Positions 8,925 through 17,331 of a stretch of DNA of 64,000 nt are shown in pieces. A program made the position numbers and the translations under genes. The notes below the pieces were generated by a model, which was given only the letters and a program-made list of their open reading frames with translations, had not been told where the DNA came from and ran no database searches. The DNA is from Rhynchopus sp. YZ270_cl-10 (taxonomy: Eukaryota > Euglenozoa > Diplonemea > Diplonemida > Diplonemidae): the NCBI GenBank assembly GCA_964035575.1, contig OZ037908.1:310001-374000 (forward strand), written 5' to 3'. The number at the start of each line of letters is the position of its first letter. Position 1 is the stretch's first letter.

Positions 8925-11900
8925 ATGATAACATCAGATAAGAAACTCAAGGAGATAACTCAAGAGTACACCACCCCAATCAAAGCCTATGAGAAGCAGA
9001 TCAACCTCCTCGGTAAGGCAGTGACGACTGGGGTATTGAGTGTTGGTACGATCCAAGCCATACAACAGGATGTCGTTCTAATTCAAGACAAGATCGCAAA
9101 TCTCAAGTTGGAACAGAAGAAGGCTCTGGTACCATTTCATGAGGAGAAGAAGAAGGATAAGGTTGCCAAGAAGAAGATCACAGACAAGGAGCTTCTACCA
9201 TTCGTACAAGAAGATATCAAGGATCTGAAGACAGCTGTTGCAAAGGCTAAGAAAGATCTCCAAGGTACCTTCTTCAAGCAGAACAAGTCAAGATTCGTCA
9301 GAGACTTCAAACCTGAACAACAAGGGCAGCTGAATGACATCGAGAAGCAACACAAGGAAGCCAAACGTAAGATTCTTGATGATGCAAAAGAGACACACAA
9401 GGAAGATATCATTCGGGGGAGGCTTGGAATAAAGAAGGAAGAACAGACAACTATCACTGAAGACCCCAACCATCTGGAGGAACTTATCGCAAAAACCGCA
9501 GTAAGAGTCAGCCATGGAGACAAAGGTACAGATGCCAAGATGATAATAGAGCTCCCTGAACCGCTAGATGAGTACTTCTCTTCAACAATACGTGCACAAT
9601 ATGACACCATCACCGCATTCATTCAGGGAGACTTAGAAGGCAATCGCACCAAGAAGGTTAAGTTTATCTTGATGGCCATCTTCAGCAAACCAGACAATGA
9701 ATCGCCCAAACAAATCAGCAAGGAAGTATTCCTCAACAGTGTACTTGCAACAGACGTACTTGACTTAGATGCAGTTATGAAGCAAGGGAATGAGCTCTTC
9801 AACCGCGATGAAGGGGAGTCAGGTTTATTCTTTGTTGGCTTCAAGTATGTCACGATATTAACCTACAACACAAAGATGCAGATTGGTGGTGAATATATTG
9901 ATGTTGTGGAGAGGTTCAGTGCCAACTCCAATCTCAAGAAGAATATTGTGAATGTAAAGAATGATGAATACCCAGAAGTCAACAACGCATGCTTCCGTTT
10001 TGCTGTGATGGCACATGAACACGACTTCCCGAAAGACGCATCACGAGTGAGCAAGTACTACAAGAAGAAGACTGGATGGATCGACTCAGATTATGATTTT
10101 TCTATGTTTACTGACTACACGATTCCTACAACGGAGCAACAAGTCAAACACTTCCTGAAGGAAAACAAGAACACATCAATTAGCATATATGGTATTGAAG
10201 CTGCAGGCAAGTTCCATGTGTTGAGGCACGAGAAGTCCCCAAAGGAAGACCACATCAACCTCCTCTTCCATGACAACCACTACATGCTGATCAAGAACCT
10301 GAGCAAGATGATGGGTGATAATAACAAATATGTGTGCCCCAAGTGTTTGTCAGTTAAGAAGGATACCAAGAAGGAGATTGATGCCCACCTTGAGTCATGC
10401 AACGAGAAACCAACACAGAGAACACAGATGGCAAGGTCTGCTATTATTGAGTTCTCCGAGAAGAAGATGAAGAACAAAGAGATGAAGCCATTCATTATTA
10501 CAGCAGATTTCGAGAGCTTCCTTGACACAAGAGACCAGGATACATCATACAGCAAGACAAAGACACAGACAGGCAAAGAGGAGACAACCATTCTCCAAAC
10601 CCATCGTGCAGCCTCTTTCTCCCTAAAGCTTGTACCCGACACTTCACTCAACTTTACAGGTAAAACACTTTACACATACACACCTTCAGATCAAGATGAT
10701 GCAGTTGAGTACGAGATTGACTTACTTGGTCAATTCAACAATGCCTGCCAGGAGATAGCCGAGGACGTTGCAGCATTCATGAACACAAGCCAGAAGGAGT
10801 ATGGTAGCATTGATAGTGCATGCATCGCATTTACAGCTGAAGATAAGGACAGACATGAAGAAGCCAAGAAGTGTGCATTCTGCAACAAGACCTTTAACTT
10901 CCAAAACATCAAAGTCAGAGACCATTGCCATTTGACTGGGAAGTACAGAAGGGCCTTGTGCTCTTGGTGCAACCTCAACAACAAGACAGAGTACAACATC
11001 CCCATCTACTTCCACAACGCCAGAGGATACGACAACAACTATATCTTCAAGATGCTGAAGCAGTATGACTCAAATGGCGTCAATGTTCTGAACACCAACA
11101 GCCAAACAACAATGCTGATCAAGATGGACAAGTACACGAAGGTCAAGGTAAATCATGGGAAGGAGATTAAGAATAGGAAGATTTCGTTCCAGGTGAAGGA
11201 TAGTCTACAAGTCATGTCGTCTTCGTTGGACACGCTGTTGAAGAACTTACCCCATGATCAGAAGGTACATCAGCTAGACTACATCAAGACCGCACACAGG
11301 GATATTGACGTGAATGATAAAGGCATGCTTGACCTCTTGTTGGGTAAAGGAGTGTTTCCGTATTCGTACTTCGACAGTCCCAAGAAGCTAAGTGGATCAC
11401 TACCATCGAAAGACCTATGGTATGACTGTCTAAGGCAGGATGACATCAAACAAGAAGACTACGATAAAGCCTGCAGAGTGTGGAACGCCCTAAAGTGCAA
11501 GACCTTCAAAGACTACCACGACTTCTACCTCAACATGGATGTGCTTGGTCTTGCAGACGTCCTACAGGCACAAAGGAAGAACCTCCACACAACACATAAG
11601 CTGGACATTTGCCACTACTGCAGTCTCCCAAGCTTCAGCTATGATGCATGGCTACTGAAGCAACAAGAAGATGATGTGAAGATGAAGACCCTGAAGGACC
11701 CAGAACTATACGAGTTGTTTGAGGATCAAAAGCGTGGAGGATTTACATGCACTGTGAAGAGACACTGCAAGGCCAACAACAAGCACACAAGGAGCGCAGC
11801 GACAGCTGAAGTGGGAGAGAATGTTGCTAAAGAAGGAGACACGCACCTGTTGTACATTGACGCAAACAACTTATACGGGTGGGCTATGTGCAAGAAGCTT

Positions 11901-13157
11901 CCCTACGATGATTTCAAGCTGATGGAATGCAAGAGTTTGGAGGAGACTGAGAAGATGATTGCCGACTACAACCCAGAGAGCGACACAGGTTATGCTCTAG
12001 AAGTTGGCCTTGAGTACCCTTTGAGCCTCCACGACAAGCACTGGGACTTCCCTCTTGCACCATACAATAGGACTGTTAGAAGTGGAGAGCTGTCAGACTA
12101 CCAGAGGAAAGTACTTGATGATGAGAAGCATGCAGAGGGTGGGAAGCTTATTGCAGACTTCAAAGACAGAGTGAAGCAGACATACAACATTGAGTACTTG
12201 CAGTTCCTCCTCAGGCAAGGTCTGAAGTTGACGAAGGTCCACCGCATTGTCTCATTCAAGCAGGACTACATCATGAAGCCGTACATCGACAAGAACAGTG
12301 CACTGAGAGCACAGGCAAAGAACGATTTCGAGAAGGACCTGTACAAGTTGCTCAACAACTCCATCTATGGGAAGACCCTGGAAAATGTTCGTGGCAGGAC
12401 AGAGATGAAGAACATCCCTTACGACAAGACAAAGTGGGTGAAGGGGAAGGAGGTTCCAATGACAGAGGAGGAAATCAAGGAGTACATAGCAAAACATCAA
12501 AGCAAACCATTCTTCAACTGTAACACTGTCGACCTGAAGAGTAGCAAGATACTTCAATTCATGCAGGGGGACGTCACTCTTGACAAGCCTGTTTACATTG
12601 GCTCACAAATCCTGGACTACAGTAAGCTTCTCATGAACAGCTTCTTCTACGACACCCTCATCCAACATTTCGGAAGAGAGAACGTGACCATGGCCTACAC
12701 CGACACTGACAGCTTTGTGCTGGAGATAACAACAAAGGATCTTGATGAGGAGCTTGCCAAGCTGTCTGCAGACTTTGACTTCAGCAACTACCCAACAACC
12801 CACGAGCTGCATGACGTAAACAACAAGAAGGTCCCAGGGAAGTTCAAAGATGAGCTGGCTGGTGATGTGATGACTGAGTTCATTGGCTTGAGGGCAAAGT
12901 GTTATGCCTACTCAACGATCAAGAAGAACGACGACAACAAGGCCAAGGGTATAGCAAAGTCTGTCAGTAAAACTCTCAACCTGGACACCTATCGAAGTAC
13001 CCTTGAATCCCACAAGAAGCACGTTGTGACGATCAACAGCATCGAGAAGAGGGATCATGAGCTGCATACAGTGAGGTCTCAGAAGATAGCATTGAGTGCC
13101 TTCGATGACAAGAGGTATATTTGCGAGGATGGAGTCACCACAAAGGCCTACCGATAA
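8925..13157 (+). CDS. polB: Protein-primed family B DNA polymerase, virus copy 1
   Basis: The gene codes for 1410 residues. The first ~190 residues are lysine-rich and helical and may contain the terminal-protein region. Then: a C-x2-C...H...C finger (about 471-492); the exonuclease motif DFESF (about 527); the Polinton-type Cys/His insert with DHCHLTGKYRRALCSWCN (about 665); the Exo II motif FHNARGYDNNYIF; the Exo III segment YLNMDVLGLADV; polymerase motif A with DANNLYGWAM (about 977); motif B with LLNNSIYGKTLEN (about 1145); and motif C YTDTDS (about 1256). The Cys/His insert before Exo II is characteristic of Polinton and adintovirus polymerases rather than of host replicases. It would replicate a linear genome by protein priming. 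Its start is set by the short divergent spacer upstream; it converges on the capsid gene. Confidence 0.92.
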   Translation: MITSDKKLKEITQEYTTPIKAYEKQINLLGKAVTTGVLSVGTIQAIQQDVVLIQDKIANLKLEQKKALVPFHEEKKKDKVAKKKITDKELLPFVQEDIKDLKTAVAKAKKDLQGTFFKQNKSRFVRDFKPEQQGQLNDIEKQHKEAKRKILDDAKETHKEDIIRGRLGIKKEEQTTITEDPNHLEELIAKTAVRVSHGDKGTDAKMIIELPEPLDEYFSSTIRAQYDTITAFIQGDLEGNRTKKVKFILMAIFSKPDNESPKQISKEVFLNSVLATDVLDLDAVMKQGNELFNRDEGESGLFFVGFKYVTILTYNTKMQIGGEYIDVVERFSANSNLKKNIVNVKNDEYPEVNNACFRFAVMAHEHDFPKDASRVSKYYKKKTGWIDSDYDFSMFTDYTIPTTEQQVKHFLKENKNTSISIYGIEAAGKFHVLRHEKSPKEDHINLLFHDNHYMLIKNLSKMMGDNNKYVCPKCLSVKKDTKKEIDAHLESCNEKPTQRTQMARSAIIEFSEKKMKNKEMKPFIITADFESFLDTRDQDTSYSKTKTQTGKEETTILQTHRAASFSLKLVPDTSLNFTGKTLYTYTPSDQDDAVEYEIDLLGQFNNACQEIAEDVAAFMNTSQKEYGSIDSACIAFTAEDKDRHEEAKKCAFCNKTFNFQNIKVRDHCHLTGKYRRALCSWCNLNNKTEYNIPIYFHNARGYDNNYIFKMLKQYDSNGVNVLNTNSQTTMLIKMDKYTKVKVNHGKEIKNRKISFQVKDSLQVMSSSLDTLLKNLPHDQKVHQLDYIKTAHRDIDVNDKGMLDLLLGKGVFPYSYFDSPKKLSGSLPSKDLWYDCLRQDDIKQEDYDKACRVWNALKCKTFKDYHDFYLNMDVLGLADVLQAQRKNLHTTHKLDICHYCSLPSFSYDAWLLKQQEDDVKMKTLKDPELYELFEDQKRGGFTCTVKRHCKANNKHTRSAATAEVGENVAKEGDTHLLYIDANNLYGWAMCKKLPYDDFKLMECKSLEETEKMIADYNPESDTGYALEVGLEYPLSLHDKHWDFPLAPYNRTVRSGELSDYQRKVLDDEKHAEGGKLIADFKDRVKQTYNIEYLQFLLRQGLKLTKVHRIVSFKQDYIMKPYIDKNSALRAQAKNDFEKDLYKLLNNSIYGKTLENVRGRTEMKNIPYDKTKWVKGKEVPMTEEEIKEYIAKHQSKPFFNCNTVDLKSSKILQFMQGDVTLDKPVYIGSQILDYSKLLMNSFFYDTLIQHFGRENVTMAYTDTDSFVLEITTKDLDEELAKLSADFDFSNYPTTHELHDVNNKKVPGKFKDELAGDVMTEFIGLRAKCYAYSTIKKNDDNKAKGIAKSVSKTLNLDTYRSTLESHKKHVVTINSIEKRDHELHTVRSQKIALSAFDDKRYICEDGVTTKAYR

Positions 13158-13166
13158 GTCTTCAAT

Positions 13167-13189
13167 ATACATATCTCTGCGATATGTAT
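13167..13189. terminator. Hairpin between the convergent polymerase and capsid genes
   Basis: ATACATATC, a 5-base loop and GATATGTAT form a 9-bp stem in the 48-bp gap between two convergent stop codons. The same hairpin is present in copy 2 (28267-28289). The placement suggests a 3'-end or transcription-separating signal; function is inferred. Confidence 0.5.
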
Positions 13190-13205
13190 GTCTCTTATAG
13201 CAGTC

Positions 13206-14612
13206 TTACAGCACAGCACTGACCTCTTGCACAATCCCTGTCTTCAGGTTGAAGTCAACAACCTTATCGTAGTACACCAAACAATACAGGTACATGTCGT
13301 AGCTGGCCTCTCTCTCAATGTTCACTGTCAAGGTGTTTGCCTGAGTGCTTGAGACGCTGTCTTGGTTCAATGTGTTCTGAAGGTCAAAGCAGTACATGGG
13401 GTAGTACTTCCAGTCGTTGTAGGAGAGCAGCCCTTGAGTGGTGAACCCCATTCCCTCAGGATCCTTGTAGGCACTATGCATCTTCATGTACTCCTTGTAG
13501 GCAGACTCCCACTTGTTCTTACCCACCTCAATTTCCAGATCCTTGCTTGGCACCTTGATGCCGTTCAGGTCAACAGAGATCTTCCTCACCATACCACTGT
13601 CAAAGCGCGACATATCATGCTCTTGACTTGTTTCCCTGTTTTTCGTTTGGCAGAAGATGATTGCACGTTTGATCCTTGTGTGCGACTTGATGGGCACAGG
13701 CCAGGAGATGTATGTGTCGCCAGCTGCAAACTCCTTCCTCTGAATTTGTGAAGACTCAAAGACCGCTTGAACCATACCAGACTTGTTGATGTAGCTCAGA
13801 ACTCCAGCGAGCGGTGAAGGAGCCAAGGTGACACGAGGCATCCAGATCCTCATACCATACCCAACCCAGTTCAAGGCACGGTCACTAACCCCAGAAGAGC
13901 GAAGAACTAGAGCACTGTCGTCATTCACCTCAAAGTTGAACTCCATAGGTATGTTGGTGAACATCTTCTTGTGATGCTGGAATATGTTGAAGATAAGACT
14001 GAGAGGAACCATGCAGTGTATCTCTCTGTTCCCTGTGGTGCGTCTTGCGCGGTGTGAAGTACTTGAGTCTCTGTTTGCAGTGTCATTGAACCCATCCACA
14101 AAGTCATCATTAACAGCATCCTTCCAAGTGATGTAGTGGCTAAGTAGATTGCTCCCCACAGTGTCATCGTATTGATTGGTGAAGTGAATGAGCGACTCTG
14201 CATTCATCTGCTGTCCTGCAAAGTTGGGCGTGTCCTCGATGTTGACCCCACCGATCTTGAGTGACTTCCTCCTGAAGAAGTTGAGAACATTTGACGCGAA
14301 GGCAGCTTTGTTATCATCATTGTCAGCAAAGGTCCATGCTTCTGTAGCATCCAGGGTCTTGTGTGCTGCAAGGGCTTCATACCCGTTACCACCTGCGTTT
14401 ACCTTTACCATCTTGAAGGACATCTCCAAGAACCCTTCAGAGGGGATGATGTGGCTGCTCTGGTCAAGAAGGGTGAAGGTGAAGTCTCGCTCGACTCTTC
14501 CAAACTGGTTCTGCAGGTTGCTTGACTTCCCAGTGTCTTGGATGGTGATGTAGTCGTACCCACTGACATCGGAGTGTCTCTTGGTTTTCTCACTCAAATT
14601 GTAGAAGCTCAT
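13206..14612 (-). CDS. Major capsid protein, virus copy 1
   Basis: 468 residues. It starts MSFYNLSEKTKRHSD and has the beta-rich pattern expected of a double jelly-roll capsid protein: an early ERDFTFTLLDQSSHIIPSE strand region, alternating polar and hydrophobic strands throughout, and a long central loop rich in Asp/Asn/Arg. Assignment rests on size, composition and position, since the capsid gene lies beside the penton gene in Polintons and adintoviruses; a profile or fold search would settle it. Its start overlaps the end of the upstream charged protein by 4 bp, so the minus-strand genes probably form one transcription block. Confidence 0.6.
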   Translation of the reverse strand: MSFYNLSEKTKRHSDVSGYDYITIQDTGKSSNLQNQFGRVERDFTFTLLDQSSHIIPSEGFLEMSFKMVKVNAGGNGYEALAAHKTLDATEAWTFADNDDNKAAFASNVLNFFRRKSLKIGGVNIEDTPNFAGQQMNAESLIHFTNQYDDTVGSNLLSHYITWKDAVNDDFVDGFNDTANRDSSTSHRARRTTGNREIHCMVPLSLIFNIFQHHKKMFTNIPMEFNFEVNDDSALVLRSSGVSDRALNWVGYGMRIWMPRVTLAPSPLAGVLSYINKSGMVQAVFESSQIQRKEFAAGDTYISWPVPIKSHTRIKRAIIFCQTKNRETSQEHDMSRFDSGMVRKISVDLNGIKVPSKDLEIEVGKNKWESAYKEYMKMHSAYKDPEGMGFTTQGLLSYNDWKYYPMYCFDLQNTLNQDSVSSTQANTLTVNIEREASYDMYLYCLVYYDKVVDFNLKTGIVQEVSAVL

Positions 14613-14962
14613 TTTGATAAGCGGATTCTATCTTGAGCAAATAGAAATTGTCTCAGCTGTGTTTCATCGTTGAGTATGTCAGGTTTGAGTGTGGGGAATG
14701 CTCGTTGTGCTATGCCCTTCATGCGTTCAAAGGATGGGTCTATCGGTGGGAGGAGCTTAAGTCTTTTGTTGGTCTTCTGTGGTGTTGACACCTCGAGGGA
14801 GCTCGGCTCCTGAGTCTTCTGTTCATCATCCCTCTCCTGAGTCTCCTGTGTGTCATCTGGCTCCCTCTCCCTCTTCTTAGCTCTTGCCTCTGCTCTGGGG
14901 TTACTGTTCAGATCTTCATCTTTCCAATTAGGACCACCAATCTTATTCATGAAGCTGTCCAT
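14609..14962 (-). CDS. Small charged protein between capsid and penton, virus copy 1
   Basis: 117 residues, highly charged: Arg/Lys/Glu-rich middle (KKREREPDDTQETQERDD), a basic patch TNKRLKLLPP, and a C-terminal helix ending in RIRLSK. It overlaps the penton-like gene upstream by 16 bp and the capsid gene downstream by 4 bp. No family is recognised. Its position and basic nature would suit a minor virion or DNA-binding protein, which is inference. Confidence 0.6.
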   Translation of the reverse strand: MDSFMNKIGGPNWKDEDLNSNPRAEARAKKREREPDDTQETQERDDEQKTQEPSSLEVSTPQKTNKRLKLLPPIDPSFERMKGIAQRAFPTLKPDILNDETQLRQFLFAQDRIRLSK

Positions 14963-15504
14963 TTGTGTGAGATTTGCGACTTGGTGCCTGATGTGCCTGT
15001 GTTGTGGTAAGAATACTTTGGGTTCACAAGATCACAGTGTACAACAACTGCTTGGATTCCGTTCGTGATGTCTGCGACGTGAGGCGCAATGTTCACACCT
15101 GCACTTATGATGGTATTCTCAGCAAAGCCTAAGATGCCATAGAAGGATCCTGTTCTGAAGTTCACTTGATAGTTAGCAGGTAGGGTGATCTTAATCTTCT
15201 GCAGGGCTAGGATGGGCTCGATTGTGATTTCCGATGGTATGTGGTCGTTGATCTCAGAGATGCTGTAGTTCCCGTCACCGAACACTATTGTCTCCCATGA
15301 AGAACCGTTGTCACGACTCCACTCAAAGAAGTTGTTGCCTTGCTGCTGGCTGATGTTTGTCCATGAGTAGTACTGACTGCTCTTGATGAGGCTGATCTCA
15401 TAGCTGTCACCTTCGTCAAGGTATATGGGAGGGTTGTAGGCTACAGTGAAGTCAGTGGAGATTGGTTCTCCTTCAGAGGAGACAAAGAGTGAGAGTTGTT
15501 CCAT
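14947..15504 (-). CDS. Penton-like minor capsid protein, virus copy 1
   Basis: 185 residues. The pattern AYNPPIYLDEGDSYEISLIK near the N-terminus, then SYSWTNIS-like, a GDGNYSISEINDHI segment, and RTGSFYGILGF follows the arrangement I know from penton-like minor capsid proteins of Polintons: a YNPPI.L start, an IN..I helix and a LLGF-like motif. A single jelly-roll at the capsid vertices is expected. It sits directly upstream of the capsid gene on the same strand. Confidence 0.65.
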   Translation of the reverse strand: MEQLSLFVSSEGEPISTDFTVAYNPPIYLDEGDSYEISLIKSSQYYSWTNISQQQGNNFFEWSRDNGSSWETIVFGDGNYSISEINDHIPSEITIEPILALQKIKITLPANYQVNFRTGSFYGILGFAENTIISAGVNIAPHVADITNGIQAVVVHCDLVNPKYSYHNTGTSGTKSQISHKWTAS

Positions 15505-15507
15505 TTT

Positions 15508-16164
15508 TTATGAATTGACTTCTTGTGTGAGGAGTTTGTGTTCCTCTAGGTCTATCTTGTTGTTGTTCAGGAGCCAGTCAAGGATAGCGGATGCTTCTTG
15601 TTTGATTGCTTGACTTGTGTTCCCTGCCTTCTTTCCTCCTATCAACAACGTCAGTCTATTCATTGCACCCTCGGTGTCCATTTGATACACACCACTCCCA
15701 CTCTTGTTCCCTTTACTTTTACCCTTACCTTTCCCTTTACCTTTACCTGTCGATGGTGTCGGAGGATTGTTAAAAGGCGGATTCCAGGGGTGGAGCCAGG
15801 ATTGTGTCGACGCAGTCGGACCTAGGTACGGTGTCAGGTTCGGTGTCAAATTCGCAGTCGGACCCAGGTTCGGTGTCAAATTCGGGGTCTGCATACTACC
15901 CGTGTCCGTATGTGATAAAGCTTCTTGGAATGATGTCTGGTCTGAAGCACTCGGTTGTGATGTGGATGTTGAGGTTGATGTAAGAATAGCTGATAAGAAG
16001 TTGTCAGTTTGGTCTCCCTCATCTGAAGTCTTGGTCGGGGCATCAATCTCCTTCAGGGTTTCTTGTTCGTTGAGAATATCAGATCGTTGTTGTGCTATGG
16101 AGTCCTTCAGTCTACCAATATCGCGTAGAAGCTTCTCGAGACTTGATGTATTGTTCAGTTGCAT
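15508..16164 (-). CDS. Low-complexity basic protein, virus copy 1
   Basis: 218 residues when read from the ATG at 16164, which leaves 16 bp to the divergent ATPase start; a start 27 bp further upstream would overlap that gene. It has an N-terminal coiled-coil (about 1-45), a Ser/Thr-rich linker, TPNLTPNLGP-type repeats, a GKGKGKGKGKSKG tract, and a folded C-terminal ~60 residues ending LEEHKLLTQEVNS. No family is recognised. The basic tract suggests nucleic-acid contact. The homologous gene of copy 2 carries the 4.8-kb insertion. Confidence 0.6.
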   Translation of the reverse strand: MQLNNTSSLEKLLRDIGRLKDSIAQQRSDILNEQETLKEIDAPTKTSDEGDQTDNFLSAILTSTSTSTSQPSASDQTSFQEALSHTDTGSMQTPNLTPNLGPTANLTPNLTPYLGPTASTQSWLHPWNPPFNNPPTPSTGKGKGKGKGKSKGNKSGSGVYQMDTEGAMNRLTLLIGGKKAGNTSQAIKQEASAILDWLLNNNKIDLEEHKLLTQEVNS

Positions 16165-16180
16165 TTTTGTTATTGCAAAA

Positions 16181-16921
16181 ATGATACGCAATTACGTTAC
16201 GAGGAATGAGTCCCCTGAGGATGATGAACATTCAAAGCTTCTTCCGTCGTGGCCATTCAGGATGTTGTCTGTCGGATCTTCTGGGTGTGGGAAGAGCACA
16301 GTGATGGGGAATATGCTAATGAACAAGGAGTTGAAGTTACCGTTTGACAGGGTTTTCGTTATCAGCACAACACTACACCAGAAGATCTACCAGGTTATGA
16401 TGGAACACTTTGCAGACATTGACGAGAAGATACGAAGTGAGCTGGAACGAGAGTTGAAGAAGAAGAAGGTGAGTGAGGAGAAGATCGACGAGACCTTAGA
16501 AGCCTTGAAGCCAACAGCAGAGTTCTTCGATAGTGTTGATGAGTTCGATGTGGAGGACCTTGACCCCAACCAGAAGAACCTTGTGTTGTTGGATGACATT
16601 GTGATGGAGAAGAAACAGAGAGAGTTCATTGACCTGTATATACGTGGACGTCATCGCAACATCTCACCAGTCTACCTGAGTCAGAGCTTCTATGACACCC
16701 CAAAGGCGATACGACAGAACTGTAGCTGCTTCCTGCTGTTCAACATCAACAAGAAGGAGAGGCGGATGATAGCGACTTCATGCAGCGACCTTGAGCCTGA
16801 TGAGTTCAACAGTATGTTTGAGGGTCTGCCCCGGTACAACTTCGTCATGATCGACAACCAGCCTGTTGTTCCTGAATTGAAGTATCGAAGGAACTTTGAT
16901 GAGATTCTGTTTCCAGGATGA
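16181..16921 (+). CDS. Packaging ATPase (A32/FtsK-HerA type), virus copy 1
   Basis: 246 residues from the ATG at 16181; the open frame extends upstream but that part is antisense to the neighbour. Walker A is GSSGCGKST (about residue 33), and Walker B is KNLVLLDDI. SPVYLSQSFYDTPKAIRQN, followed by hydrophobic FLLFNINKKE, matches the sensor region of A32-like genome-packaging ATPases of Polintons, giant viruses and adintoviruses. It would pump viral DNA into capsids. It starts 16 bp from the divergent gene, implying a shared promoter. Confidence 0.85.
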   Translation: MIRNYVTRNESPEDDEHSKLLPSWPFRMLSVGSSGCGKSTVMGNMLMNKELKLPFDRVFVISTTLHQKIYQVMMEHFADIDEKIRSELERELKKKKVSEEKIDETLEALKPTAEFFDSVDEFDVEDLDPNQKNLVLLDDIVMEKKQREFIDLYIRGRHRNISPVYLSQSFYDTPKAIRQNCSCFLLFNINKKERRMIATSCSDLEPDEFNSMFEGLPRYNFVMIDNQPVVPELKYRRNFDEILFPG

Positions 16922-17088
16922 TAAGAGAAACGATGTCCGACAAGACAAGAGACTCAGAACCGAAGGTTCCTCGAGGGACTTCAGCCCGAGATGTGAGTTC
17001 CAGTGGAAGTGTTGGGAGCAAGATAGTGACGGTGATGTGTTGCAGAAGCAAATGTGTAGGGAACCCCAAGGTTGTGGTCAAACGGTAG
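16918..17088 (+). CDS. Small basic/Cys-rich ORF overlapping the ATPase stop, virus copy 1
   Basis: A 56-codon frame starts at an ATG that overlaps the ATPase stop (ATGA) and ends TAG at 17086-17088. It is Ser-rich first (PRGTSARDVSSSGSVGSK), then VTVMCCRSKC, then a basic end. The tight overlap suggests a coupled gene, perhaps a small core protein, but such a short frame could be chance. The same frame is in copy 2. Confidence 0.35.
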   Translation: MIRETMSDKTRDSEPKVPRGTSARDVSSSGSVGSKIVTVMCCRSKCVGNPKVVVKR

Positions 17089-17331
17089 GTATTGTTATAC
17101 ACATGCCATGTACGCGGTGAGGGGCACGTTGCTGATGTTGAGGAAGGAGATAAAAAAAGCCCATTCCCCACCGTACCCACTCTTTTTGTTCACGTCCCCT
17201 CCACACCCACGTATTTCACACCACATCACAATGGAACCGCAATGGACTATCCACACTCCTCCCCAGTCTCTTGCACAATCTTCACCAACCCCACACTTAC
17301 ACAGCAACACACCAACAGGGAAACTACACAA

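Larger units (their letters stand above)
8671..17088. mobile_element. Polinton-like virus fossil, copy 1 (left end in the gap)
   Basis: Parts in order: U1-type zinc-finger protein (-), protein-primed type B DNA polymerase (+), major capsid protein (-), a small charged protein (-), penton-like minor capsid protein (-), a basic low-complexity protein (-), packaging ATPase (+) and a small Cys/basic ORF (+). Polymerase, capsid and ATPase together point to the Polinton / adintovirus group. No RVE integrase or protease was recognised. The visible parts look whole, with no break seen; everything left of the zinc finger, including any fiber gene, falls in the gap. Near-identity to copy 2 means the duplication is very young, while age since integration cannot be told. 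Terminal repeats were not located. Confidence 0.8.

Noticed and set aside
15704-16180. N-terminal extension of the packaging ATPase
   Set aside because: It is antisense to the basic protein gene, and the conserved ATPase core starts at the ATG at 16181.
17092-17331. 80-residue N-terminal extension of the P-loop NTPase
   Set aside because: The paralogs start at the position equal to 17332, and the extension has no counterpart in them.
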